A stretch of 64,000 nucleotides of DNA from the NCBI RefSeq assembly GCF_022489035.1, contig NZ_JAKVTV010000001.1, positions 1,116,001 to 1,180,000 of the forward strand. The letters run 5' to 3'. Positions 43,069 to 52,915 of this stretch are shown here, piece by piece. The translations under genes were made by a program, and so were the position numbers. This DNA is from Christiangramia lutea (GTDB taxonomy: Bacteria > Bacteroidota > Bacteroidia > Flavobacteriales > Flavobacteriaceae). The notes under the pieces are model-generated. The model ran no database searches and was not told the origin of the DNA. It worked only from the letters and a program-made list of their open reading frames with translations. The number at the start of each line of letters is the position of its first letter. Positions within the stretch are counted from its first letter, which is position 1.

Positions 43069-45312
43069 ATGGAAAATATTTATTTGTTGATGTTAGTAGC
43101 ATTAGTGGTTCTGGCCATCGCCGATTTGGTGGTTGGAGTTAGTAATGATGCTGTAAACTTTTTGAACTCGGCAATTGGTTCGAAAGCGATCTCTTTTAAA
43201 ACAATCATGATCGTCGCCAGTTTGGGTATCTTTTTCGGTGCTGTTTTTTCCAGCGGAATGATGGAAGTTGCCCGAAAAGGTATATTTATGCCGGGCCAAT
43301 TCTACTTCGATGAGATCATGATCATATTTATGGCTGTCATGATCACAGATATTCTCCTCCTGGATTTCTTTAATACGCTAGGGATGCCAACGTCCACAAC
43401 TGTATCTATAGTATTCGAATTACTTGGGGCTGCAGTGGTAATGGCACTTATTAAGATAAGCAGTTCAGATACGCAAACCCTTTCTAATTTGGCTGGGTAC
43501 ATAAATACAGATAAAGCTACTGAGATCATTTCAGGTATATTCCTGTCAGTGGTGATCGCCTTTACCATTGGTGCTTTAGTTCAGTGGTTATCCAGGCTTG
43601 TATTCTCTTTTGAATATGAGAAAAAGATTAAGAATTTCGGTGCTATTTTTGGAGGAATCTGTTTAACTGCCATTGGTTATTTTATTTTCTTCAAGGGATT
43701 AAAAGGAACTCCGTATTACGACAGTTTTAAAGATGTTCTGGCCAGCCAGTGGATGATCGTTGTAGGGGTAAGTTTTGTATTCTGGACCTTGTTCTCCTGG
43801 TTATACATGAAGATATTTAAGAGAAGTATTCTGATTATCGTAATTGCTATTGGAACATTCGGTCTTGCGCTTGCATTCTCTGGAAATGACCTGGTGAACT
43901 TTATTGGAGTGCCAATGGCTGCATATCATTCATACGAAGCATGGGCTGCGTCGGGACAGGCTGCTTCTACTTTTTCTATGGAGGTGTTAAGAACCAAAGT
44001 GCCTGCTGAACCAATCTTACTGTTTATCTCTGGAGGTATCATGGTACTTACCTTATGGTTCTCAAAAAAGGCTAGAAGCGTTGCCGATACTGAAATTGGA
44101 CTTTCAAGACAGGGTCATGGTAGCGAGAAATTTAACCCGAATATACTCTCCAGAGCACTGGTTACCGGAAGTACAAAGCTTTCTGATACTTTAAAGAATA
44201 TCATGCCGCATAAGGCTAAAAAGAAGATCAGCAAAAGTTTTGAAAAACCTGATGATATCCTGGTTGGTGATAAGGCTGAAGAGCAACCTGCATTCGATAT
44301 GATAAGAGCCGCGATCAATCTTACCGTTGCTGGTGTTCTTATCTCTATAGCAACTTCCTATAAATTACCTTTATCTACTACCTATGTAACCTTCATGGTT
44401 GCTATGGGTACTTCTCTTGCAGATAAAGCCTGGGGTAGAGAAAGTGCAGTGTATAGAGTAGCCGGGGTGCTTAATGTTATTGGAGGATGGTTCTTCACTG
44501 CATTTAGTGCATTCACTGCTGCGGGAATTTTAACCTATATAATATTCCTTGGAAAAGGTGTTGCCATTGCAATATTGTTGATTTTGGCAATAGGTCTTCT
44601 TGTAAGGAATTATATTTCTCATAAGAAAAAGACCGACGCGAAAGCTGATACTTCAGGGCTTAAAAAGTCTGAAAGTAAAACCGTACAGGGGATCATCCAG
44701 GAAAGTGCTGATAATATTTCTAACGTGGTTTCAAGATCCAATAAGATCTATTCAGATGTTTTAACCGGTTTATCGAAACAGGATAAAAAGAAACTTAAGA
44801 AAAGTAAGAAAGGTGTAGATAAACTGGATGCCGAGATCGAAGAATTGAGAGATCATATTTTCTTCTTTATCAAAAAACTTGATGAAACCAGCGTTAGGGG
44901 AAGTAGTTTCTATATTACTATTCTTGGATACTTAACCGATATTGCTCAATCTCTGGAGTATATCTCAAAAAAGAGTTATAAGCATGTGAATAACAATCAT
45001 AAGCCTTTAAGATATAATCAGATCACAGATCTTAAGGAGATAGATGACAATCTAAGCGAATTGCTGAGTAGGATCAACGATATATTTACGGAAAGGAAAT
45101 TCGACGAGATGAAATCTATTGTAGACTCTAAAGAGCGTTACCTACAGAGTTTGGATGAGAAGATAGAGAAGCAGGTTTCCAGGACAAGGACCGAAGAATC
45201 AAGTCCAAAGAATACAACTTTGTATTTCAATATACTGGTAGAAACAAAGGACCTTATGAAGGCTATTATGAATCTTATGGAAGAATATAGCAACAGTTAT
45301 AAGAAAGTCTAA
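43069..45312 (+). CDS. PiT-family inorganic phosphate transporter with PhoU-like C-terminal domain
   Basis: 747 residues. The N-terminal 520 residues form a PiT permease with the duplicated signature (GVSNDAVNFLNSAIGSKA near 23 and GNDLVNFIGVPMAAY near 268; PTSTTVSIVFELLGAA and PLSTTYVTFMVAMG). The C-terminal 200 residues are helical, Lys/Glu-rich and PhoU/DUF47-like. Many organisms encode this regulator as a separate protein. It takes up phosphate with protons or sodium. A bidirectional terminator follows. Confidence 0.92.
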   Translation: MENIYLLMLVALVVLAIADLVVGVSNDAVNFLNSAIGSKAISFKTIMIVASLGIFFGAVFSSGMMEVARKGIFMPGQFYFDEIMIIFMAVMITDILLLDFFNTLGMPTSTTVSIVFELLGAAVVMALIKISSSDTQTLSNLAGYINTDKATEIISGIFLSVVIAFTIGALVQWLSRLVFSFEYEKKIKNFGAIFGGICLTAIGYFIFFKGLKGTPYYDSFKDVLASQWMIVVGVSFVFWTLFSWLYMKIFKRSILIIVIAIGTFGLALAFSGNDLVNFIGVPMAAYHSYEAWAASGQAASTFSMEVLRTKVPAEPILLFISGGIMVLTLWFSKKARSVADTEIGLSRQGHGSEKFNPNILSRALVTGSTKLSDTLKNIMPHKAKKKISKSFEKPDDILVGDKAEEQPAFDMIRAAINLTVAGVLISIATSYKLPLSTTYVTFMVAMGTSLADKAWGRESAVYRVAGVLNVIGGWFFTAFSAFTAAGILTYIIFLGKGVAIAILLILAIGLLVRNYISHKKKTDAKADTSGLKKSESKTVQGIIQESADNISNVVSRSNKIYSDVLTGLSKQDKKKLKKSKKGVDKLDAEIEELRDHIFFFIKKLDETSVRGSSFYITILGYLTDIAQSLEYISKKSYKHVNNNHKPLRYNQITDLKEIDDNLSELLSRINDIFTERKFDEMKSIVDSKERYLQSLDEKIEKQVSRTRTEESSPKNTTLYFNILVETKDLMKAIMNLMEEYSNSYKKV

Positions 45313-45331
45313 GAAACCCTTGAAATTCATG

Positions 45332-45364
45332 AAAAGCCACTTTAGAAATAAAGTGGCTTTTTTT
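45332..45364. terminator. Bidirectional intrinsic terminator
   Basis: Thirteen-bp stem AAAAGCCACTTTA (45332-45344) / TAAAGTGGCTTTT (45349-45361), GAAA loop, T-runs on both strands, between the PiT and DsbD-N-like genes. Confidence 0.9.
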
Positions 45365-45803
45365 ATAGACTTAATTTAAAAGGAAGTTTTCGGGGAAAGA
45401 AACACTGCCGGTCATCACAGGCCTGGTAACTAAGTTCTCCCTTAAGGATTTTGGGAGTATTTTCTATGCCTACCTCTAGGATCACCGTAAAATCACTGCT
45501 TATTACCTTATGAATGTTCTCGCCGAAAATAACGGTGTCATAACTTTTAATCACAAAGTATTTTTTAATAATATGCTTGCTTTCAGGTAAATGAAAGTTT
45601 ATCGAGGTGGGTATAATATTGTCTGGTACTTCATCTTCGGCCTGAATATGAAAACCCGGTTTAACCAGGAACCTGAGTTCTATATGAAGTTTATCATCTT
45701 TACTTTCAATTATAGTTCTCTCGGGCAAAAAGGCAACGAATTCCTTTTGTGGCAGGAATATCAAAAAGGTTAGAAGAATAAAATGATACTTATAACAACT
45801 CAT
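45363..45803 (-). CDS. DsbD N-terminal-domain-like protein, exported
   Basis: 146 residues from the ATG at 45803 (with GAAAAAA before it); a start at 45839 would add 12 residues. Signal-like N-terminus, then an immunoglobulin-like beta domain with the DsbD-alpha signature YQACDDRQCFFPRKLPF near the C-terminus, whose two cysteines would exchange electrons. The transmembrane and thioredoxin parts of full DsbD are missing. Its start overlaps the TlpA-like gene by 14 bp, so it probably works with that protein. Confidence 0.75.
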   Translation of the reverse strand: MSCYKYHFILLTFLIFLPQKEFVAFLPERTIIESKDDKLHIELRFLVKPGFHIQAEDEVPDNIIPTSINFHLPESKHIIKKYFVIKSYDTVIFGENIHKVISSDFTVILEVGIENTPKILKGELSYQACDDRQCFFPRKLPFKLSL

Positions 45804-46380
45804 CAAGTTTTTTCTTAACTGCGATAAGCTCAGCGTCAAAATTCTTTGAATCCAGCAAAGACATGAACTGGATTTTACCTTCTTTGTCTATAATAATATT
45901 TGAGGCCAACATTACCTCATCCCGGGATAGGTCTGGTAAAATATTTTTTGGTGCGAAACTGCCGGCTACCTCACCATCTGGATCGAGCAATATAGGAAAA
46001 CTGAGGCCATGCCTATCTTTGAGTTTTTCTTCTACTAGTTCTTTAGGTTCTTTTACATCAATTATAATTACTTCTACACCTTTGGCTTTATAATTCTGGT
46101 AAAGCTTCTCTAAATATGGTGCTTCAGCATTGCAGAAGGGACACCAGGTGGTTGCAATATGGATCACCAGTATTTTATCGTTATAATCGGTAAGATTAAC
46201 GGTTTTACCATCCAGACTCAGTAGACTGAAATCTGGTGCTTCTTTTTTGTAGTCAATTTCAGATGTTTTGTTACCACTTAAAGATTTTTGAGCAAGTAAA
46301 TCCTGGCTAAAACTGAAAATTGTCAACAAGAAAAAAGAGACAAGAAAGACAGATGATCTTAGGGAATTATTTGTCTTCAT
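45790..46380 (-). CDS. TlpA-family thiol-disulfide oxidoreductase, exported
   Basis: 196 residues: signal peptide (about 1-30), then a thioredoxin/peroxiredoxin-like domain with W-C-P-F-C in HIATTWCPFCNAEAPYL and the cis-Pro region. Periplasmic reductase of the TlpA/ResA type, used in cytochrome c or other thiol chemistry. It precedes the DsbD-N-like gene by an overlap of 14 bp. A TAATTTTG -7 element is found upstream on the minus strand. Confidence 0.88.
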   Translation of the reverse strand: MKTNNSLRSSVFLVSFFLLTIFSFSQDLLAQKSLSGNKTSEIDYKKEAPDFSLLSLDGKTVNLTDYNDKILVIHIATTWCPFCNAEAPYLEKLYQNYKAKGVEVIIIDVKEPKELVEEKLKDRHGLSFPILLDPDGEVAGSFAPKNILPDLSRDEVMLASNIIIDKEGKIQFMSLLDSKNFDAELIAVKKKLDELL

Positions 46381-46670
46381 GATTTTATTTTTAATTTTTT
46401 GATTGATCTGAAATACAGATATTTACAAAATTAATCCAAATATACCTGACTTCGAAACTTACTAGGAAAAGCCTTGGAAAATCAATATTTTGAAAACTTT
46501 AAGAAATGTAAGTAGCCTACAGTCAAAAAGTATAATAAAAAAGTATTTCATCTATTATTAATATCATTTGGTAGAAAAGATTGAGAAATCTTTTTTAGGT
46601 AGTCCTTATAAACATATTTTCGCGCCGCCCCAAAATCTATTACGACTAGCCTATTATATCGTAAATAGAA

Positions 46671-47171
46671 ATGACATTATTAAAAAACGTATTCTCAGAA
46701 TACAGATTTGCCCCAACACTTTTTAATGGCCGTTTTATCGGTAAAATTATTAAGTCAGTTTTTTTTGTAATACTTTTCCTATGTTTTTCGGCTTGTAATC
46801 CGGTTGCATTGGTAAACCCCGACACTTACGGAGATAAATGGGATAACACCTATTTATGGTTCAAACCCGGAGAGATGAATACCATCTATATCTCTGATAC
46901 TGCCGATCCAGCTTCTGCTGAGCCAATTCCAAATGATAGTGAGTTCCTTATTGAGTGGAACAAAAAGGATAAGGTGTACGACCTTAAGGTGACTTCTTAT
47001 TACACAGATATCGACTTTGCCTGGTTTACCGGCTATGATGCCGAGAGTTCTTCTGAAGAAATTCCATGGGTGAAAGATGGGAATACCATCGAACTTCAAA
47101 GCGATAAGCTACTTGCTCCAACAGATGGAGATATGTACCAGATCTCGATTTCAGACGATCTGGAAAACTAG
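46671..47171 (+). CDS. Hypothetical lipoprotein
   Basis: 166 residues with a hydrophobic segment and a lipobox LCFSAC (about residues 37-42), preceded by a rather long positively charged leader of about 25 residues. The mature part is acidic, rich in Asp and Trp, with no recognised domain. It is 54 bp before the macrodomain gene and may be co-transcribed. The 290 bp upstream (46381-46670) holds a weak hairpin near 46576 and a -7-like TATTTTCG near 46615, nothing else recognised. Confidence 0.72.
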   Translation: MTLLKNVFSEYRFAPTLFNGRFIGKIIKSVFFVILFLCFSACNPVALVNPDTYGDKWDNTYLWFKPGEMNTIYISDTADPASAEPIPNDSEFLIEWNKKDKVYDLKVTSYYTDIDFAWFTGYDAESSSEEIPWVKDGNTIELQSDKLLAPTDGDMYQISISDDLEN

Positions 47172-47225
47172 ATTTGTCTGGTTTTCTGCTGGCTTTAATT
47201 TTACGTAAATTATACCACTAAAAGT

Positions 47226-47762
47226 ATGATTTACACATTGCAGAATATAGACCTGGAAGTAGTGAAAGGCGATATTTCAGATCAGCCTGACCTTGATGCC
47301 GTCGTGAATGCTGCTAATGCTCAACTGGCGCCTGGAGGAGGAGTTGCAGGTGCAATTCATAAGAAAGCTGGTCCAGACCTTTTCCAGGAATGTACCGAAC
47401 TTGCACCAATAAAGCCTGGTGAGGCCGTAATCACCAAAGCTTATAAATTACCTAATAGAAATGTGGTTCATTGTTTAGGACCTGTTTACGGTAAGGATAT
47501 ACCAGAGGAAGAATATCTGGCTTCCTGTTATAAAAATTCGCTTCTACTCGCAGAAAGGCATAAACTTTCTTCATTAGGTTTTCCGGCTATTTCTACTGGT
47601 ATCTTCGGTTATCCACCGGAGCTCGCCGTTGAGGTAGTATTTAAAACAGTTTTAGCAGAATTGCCCAAACTGGAACATCTTAAAAAGATTAAATTTGTTT
47701 TATTCAGCGATGAAGATCTCCGGCTTTACCAGGATAAGCTGAAGAAAATAAGTTTAGGCTAA
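47226..47762 (+). CDS. Macrodomain protein (ADP-ribose/O-acetyl-ADP-ribose hydrolase)
   Basis: 178 residues forming a single macrodomain. The ADP-ribose loop VVNAANAQLAPGGGVAGAIHKKAG and the second loop FPAISTGIFGYPPELA are typical of MacroD/YmdB-type enzymes that remove ADP-ribose from proteins or deacetylate O-acetyl-ADP-ribose. It lies 15 bp before pncB and with pncA makes an NAD-recycling unit. Confidence 0.9.
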   Translation: MIYTLQNIDLEVVKGDISDQPDLDAVVNAANAQLAPGGGVAGAIHKKAGPDLFQECTELAPIKPGEAVITKAYKLPNRNVVHCLGPVYGKDIPEEEYLASCYKNSLLLAERHKLSSLGFPAISTGIFGYPPELAVEVVFKTVLAELPKLEHLKKIKFVLFSDEDLRLYQDKLKKISLG

Positions 47763-47777
47763 CCAACCAGGAATTTC

Positions 47778-49190
47778 ATGAACAAATTTTCAGCAACCTA
47801 TACAGATCTGTACCAGATTTCGATGGCTCAGGTCTATTTCAAAAAGGGGCAAAAAGATCATCAGGCTATATTTGACTATTATTTTCGAAAACTGCCTTAT
47901 AGGGGAGGTTATGCCATTTTTGCGGGACTGGAAGATCTACTGGAAGAGATCTCAAAACTAAGTTTTAATGAGACAGATCTAGAATTTCTCCGGAAGCAGG
48001 GATTTGAAGACGATTTCCTGGAATATCTAAAGGATTTTAAATTCCACGGAAATATAAATTCTGTGCAGGAAGGTGATTTTGTATTTCCCACCCGTCCTAT
48101 TCTGCAGGTAGAAGGAAATCTTATTGAAGCACAGCTTGTTGAAACTATCCTGTTGAATCTACTAAATTTTCAAACCCTTATCGCGACCAAGGCGAGTAGA
48201 ATCAGGTATGTCGCTGGAGAGTCTACTTTGCTGGATTTTGGTTTAAGGCGTGCTCAGGCAACAGGAGGTTTTTACGCTTCACGTGCGGCTGTGGTAGGAG
48301 GATTTGATGGAACCAGCAATGTACTTGCTGGAAAGAAATTTGATATTCCTGTTTCGGGAACCATGGCGCATTCTTTTGTTCAAAGTTATGATGAGGAACT
48401 GGAGGCTTTCAGGGATTTTGCTGAAGGCAGGCCTAATGCTTGTGTTCTTCTGGTAGATACATATAATACCTTGAAAAGTGGCCTTCCGAATGCGATCAAG
48501 GTAGCTAAAGAAATGGAAAAGCGTGGACAGCGTTTACTGGCCATAAGACTGGATAGTGGTGACCTTTCTTATTTTGCTAGGGAAAGCCGAAAATTACTGG
48601 ACGAAGCCGGGCTTGATTATGTGAAGATTGCAGCATCCAATCAACTGGACGAGCACATCATTAAAAGTTTGAAAGAACAGCAGGCCCCGATTGATATTTT
48701 TGGAGTGGGAACAAACCTGGTCACCGGTGATCCGGAGGGTGCTCTGGATGGAGTGTATAAATTGTCAAGCTCGAATGGAAAACCCAGAATAAAAATCTCA
48801 GAGAGTATCGTTAAAATAACGCTTCCACATAAAAAGCAGGTGTTCAGGATCAAAGATGAAAATGGGATGTGTGTTGGAGCTGATGCTATTGGATTGCATA
48901 GTGAAGAAAGTATCCCTGAAATGATTCATCCTTTCGAGCCTTATAAGTCTATGAGACTGGATAGTTTTCAACAGGAGCCTCTGCTGAAGACGGTCATGGA
49001 GAATGGGGTGATGCAAATTGAAAAAAGAAGTCTGAAAGAGATTGCTGAATACAGTATTTCCAGGCTTGCTGAGCTTCCCAAAGAATATAAGCGATTCAAT
49101 AATCCGCATATTTATAAAGTAGGTATCAGCGAGAAGTTAAGAGATGAGAGGGAAAAACTAATTACGGCTTCCAAAAATAAACTGAAATGA
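47778..49190 (+). CDS. pncB: Nicotinate phosphoribosyltransferase
   Basis: 470 residues. Converts nicotinate plus phosphoribosyl pyrophosphate to nicotinate mononucleotide in NAD salvage. Typical segments: TDLYQISMAQVYF at the N-terminus, LLDFGLRRAQ, GGFDGTSNVLAGKKF, ALRLDSGDL-like AIRLDSGDLSYFA, and IFGVGTNLVTG. The stop overlaps the pncA ATG (ATGA), so the pair is translationally coupled. Confidence 0.96.
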   Translation: MNKFSATYTDLYQISMAQVYFKKGQKDHQAIFDYYFRKLPYRGGYAIFAGLEDLLEEISKLSFNETDLEFLRKQGFEDDFLEYLKDFKFHGNINSVQEGDFVFPTRPILQVEGNLIEAQLVETILLNLLNFQTLIATKASRIRYVAGESTLLDFGLRRAQATGGFYASRAAVVGGFDGTSNVLAGKKFDIPVSGTMAHSFVQSYDEELEAFRDFAEGRPNACVLLVDTYNTLKSGLPNAIKVAKEMEKRGQRLLAIRLDSGDLSYFARESRKLLDEAGLDYVKIAASNQLDEHIIKSLKEQQAPIDIFGVGTNLVTGDPEGALDGVYKLSSSNGKPRIKISESIVKITLPHKKQVFRIKDENGMCVGADAIGLHSEESIPEMIHPFEPYKSMRLDSFQQEPLLKTVMENGVMQIEKRSLKEIAEYSISRLAELPKEYKRFNNPHIYKVGISEKLRDEREKLITASKNKLK

Positions 49191-49801
49191 ATGCACTTAT
49201 AATCATAGATGTACAGAATGATTTTATGCCTGGTGGTGCTCTTGCAGTTCCGCAGGGCGATGAGATCGTTCCTTTGATCAATGATCTTCAGGAGAATTTT
49301 GATCTGGTGGTCGCAACTCAGGACTGGCATCCTGGAGAACATGCAAGTTTTGCCAGTTCTCATAAAGGTTCCGAAGAATTTGAAGTAATTAAACTGGAAG
49401 GGTTGGATCAGGTCTTATGGCCTGAGCATTGCATTCAGAATACCAAAGGAGCAGAATTTCATCCCGATTTGAAAACTGCCAGAATAGAAGCCATTTTTAG
49501 AAAAGGAACTAATAAAAAGATAGATAGTTATAGCGGATTCTATGATAATGCCCACCTGAAATCTACCGGGTTAGCAGGTTATTTGAAAGAAAAGAACGTG
49601 AAGAACTTGTTTTTTGCCGGACTGGCGGCTGAATATTGTGTTCATTTTTCGGTCATCGATGCCATCGGCGAAGGTTTTAATACGGTATTGATCGAGGATG
49701 CTACAAAAGCACTGCAAGTTGAAGATTTTGAAAAATCGAAATTAGAAATCTTGAGGAAAGGAGGACAAATCATTAAATCTCAAGATCTGAAATTTAATTA
49801 A
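49187..49801 (+). CDS. pncA: Nicotinamidase
   Basis: 204 residues. Hydrolyses nicotinamide to nicotinate, feeding PncB. Catalytic Asp in IIDVQNDFMPGG, metal-site ATQDWHPGEHASF, Lys in RKGTNKKID, and the nucleophilic Cys in AAEYCVHFS are present. It overlaps the pncB stop by 4 bp; its stop shares TTAA with the convergent membrane-protein gene. Confidence 0.95.
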   Translation: MNALIIIDVQNDFMPGGALAVPQGDEIVPLINDLQENFDLVVATQDWHPGEHASFASSHKGSEEFEVIKLEGLDQVLWPEHCIQNTKGAEFHPDLKTARIEAIFRKGTNKKIDSYSGFYDNAHLKSTGLAGYLKEKNVKNLFFAGLAAEYCVHFSVIDAIGEGFNTVLIEDATKALQVEDFEKSKLEILRKGGQIIKSQDLKFN

Positions 49802-50571
49802 TTCAGGTAAACGATGTATCCCAGGTTGAACCAAAGAACGAAGTCGTTAAATTTATTCTGAGGTCCCTGAACATCGAGTCCTTCAATACTATCTGAATTG
49901 TAATAAATAGCTCGTGCCTCTAACTGAAGGTCATTATGTCTACCCAGGCGATAGCGTAAACCGGCAATTCCTTGTATGGAGAAGGTATTGTCTGGTTCCA
50001 GGAAAAGTCCATCTTCAAAAGTTTCAAAAAGTACCTTGGGGCTATCCAGCGGCCCAAGTTCAGAATAGGCATCAGGCCTGAAATGAACATAATTTGCACC
50101 TAAACCTATAAAAGGGGCAAAACGAACGGCGAAATCCCGAGCTTCCTTAATGCCGAAAATATGGTATTCCAGGGTTAATCCTCCCTGGTATAATTCTGTA
50201 TTACCATGCATAGCTCTAAGTTGTCTTCCTCCTTCGGTATTCTTGGAAGCAACCGGACCATAATGTTCCAGTTTAGACCGTAAATAATCTATTTCTGCTC
50301 TAATTCTAAAGTGCTTTTGAAAGAATAGTTTGGTTGGCTTACAGTTGCAATAAGGCTTATAAGCGAAATTAACATAATACACCAGGCCAACTCCAAAACC
50401 TTCATTTTCAAGGTTGTTCTGCACATTCCAGCGCTCACCATAATCGGTAAAAAAGCCTGCGGGACCTGTGATTGCGCCTAATTCGTGGGAAATATACAGC
50501 TGGCCGTAAGTCTTGCCAGACCATAGCGAGAGAACAAGCAGAAAAAATAAGATTGCTCTAGGTTTAATCAT
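49798..50571 (-). CDS. Outer-membrane beta-barrel family protein (THC0290_0291-like)
   Basis: 257 residues with a signal peptide (about residues 1-23, ending TYG) and a predicted small barrel: YISHELGAITGPAGFFTDYGERW at the start, HDLQLEARAIYY, and FVLWFNLGYIVYLN at the end with a terminal beta strand. A conserved Flavobacteriaceae family of unknown function. A -7 element TATATTTG lies 23 bp upstream (50601-50594, minus strand). Divergent from gdhA. Confidence 0.8.
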   Translation of the reverse strand: MIKPRAILFFLLVLSLWSGKTYGQLYISHELGAITGPAGFFTDYGERWNVQNNLENEGFGVGLVYYVNFAYKPYCNCKPTKLFFQKHFRIRAEIDYLRSKLEHYGPVASKNTEGGRQLRAMHGNTELYQGGLTLEYHIFGIKEARDFAVRFAPFIGLGANYVHFRPDAYSELGPLDSPKVLFETFEDGLFLEPDNTFSIQGIAGLRYRLGRHNDLQLEARAIYYNSDSIEGLDVQGPQNKFNDFVLWFNLGYIVYLN

Positions 50572-50707
50572 TGGGATTGACTAGCAGTGTAAGCAAATAT
50601 AGCAAAACTACAATAACGGAAATTTAATCCATGCTAGTATTATCGAGCCTTTAAAATTTAAAAGTTAATTTTATATGAAATGATAAAATGAAAGTTCTAA
50701 TCATTAA

Positions 50708-52117
<1,410 letters not shown>

Positions 52118-52143
52118 ATTTCTCTATACTTATAAAATAGAAG

Positions 52144-52170
52144 AAGCCGCTTTTAAAAGCGGCTTTTTTT
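52144..52170 (+). terminator. Intrinsic terminator of gdhA
   Basis: Eleven-bp stem AAGCCGCTTTT (52144-52154) with AAAAGCGGCTT (52155-52165); the innermost bases act as the loop. T-run to 52170. Confidence 0.9.
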
Positions 52171-52195
52171 ATAAATTCACGCCAAATTTTCCTGA

Positions 52196-52915
52196 ATGCT
52201 TATCCACACCAAAGCGATCATTATTAGTGCTTTAAAATATGGGGAGGCCGATTTGATAGTAAAAGCCTATACGCTGTCTGATGGTCTTTGTACCTATATG
52301 TTGAAAGGTGTTCTGAAATCTAAGAAAGGAAAATTCAAGGCTTCCATGTTCCAGAGTCTTACCCAGCTGGAGGTCGTGGCGAATCATAGGGGAGGAGGTA
52401 AGCTGGAGTATCTAAAAGAGGCCAAGGTTACTGGGAATTACCTTAGTCTGCACACTCATCCTGTTAAACTGGCCATAGTATTGTTTCTGGCTGAGATTCT
52501 GCGTAACAGCATCCAGGAAGAAGAAAGCAATGAACCTCTTTTCCATTATCTTGAATACAGTTTTCAATACCTGGATACCACAGATAAAATTGCCAATTTT
52601 CACCTTCTTTTTCTGTTGAATCTTACCCGTTACCTGGGATTCCAGCCAGATCGGGGAATGGAAGATTTGCCCGTATTTAATTTGTTAGAAGGGGTTTTTC
52701 AGGAAATTCCAACCAATGACTATTGTATCGAAGGCAAAAATGTAGATTTGCTGAAAAGTCTTTTGGGCACCGATTTTGATGCTTTGCAGCATATAAAAAT
52801 GAATCAGGCTTCACGAAAGGAATTTTTAAAAATGCTTCTGCTTTATTACGAACTACACATTGAAGGCTTTAGAAAGCCAAAATCTTTAAGTGTGTTAAAT
52901 GAAATTTTCAGCTAA
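52196..52915 (+). CDS. recO: DNA repair protein RecO
   Basis: 239 residues: N-terminal OB fold (IISALKYGEADLIVKAYTLSDGLCTYMLKGVLKSKKGK) and a helical C-terminus. RecO loads RecA with RecR on single-stranded DNA. The zinc-binding cysteine cluster of some RecO proteins is absent, as is common. It is directly followed by the TonB receptor gene (TAA ATG, 0 bp gap). Confidence 0.92.
   Translation: MLIHTKAIIISALKYGEADLIVKAYTLSDGLCTYMLKGVLKSKKGKFKASMFQSLTQLEVVANHRGGGKLEYLKEAKVTGNYLSLHTHPVKLAIVLFLAEILRNSIQEEESNEPLFHYLEYSFQYLDTTDKIANFHLLFLLNLTRYLGFQPDRGMEDLPVFNLLEGVFQEIPTNDYCIEGKNVDLLKSLLGTDFDALQHIKMNQASRKEFLKMLLLYYELHIEGFRKPKSLSVLNEIFS

Noticed and set aside
46576-46595. AAAGATT/AATCTTT hairpin with T-run upstream of the lipoprotein gene
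   Set aside because: A/T-only short stem; weak as a terminator and no gene ends there on the plus strand.
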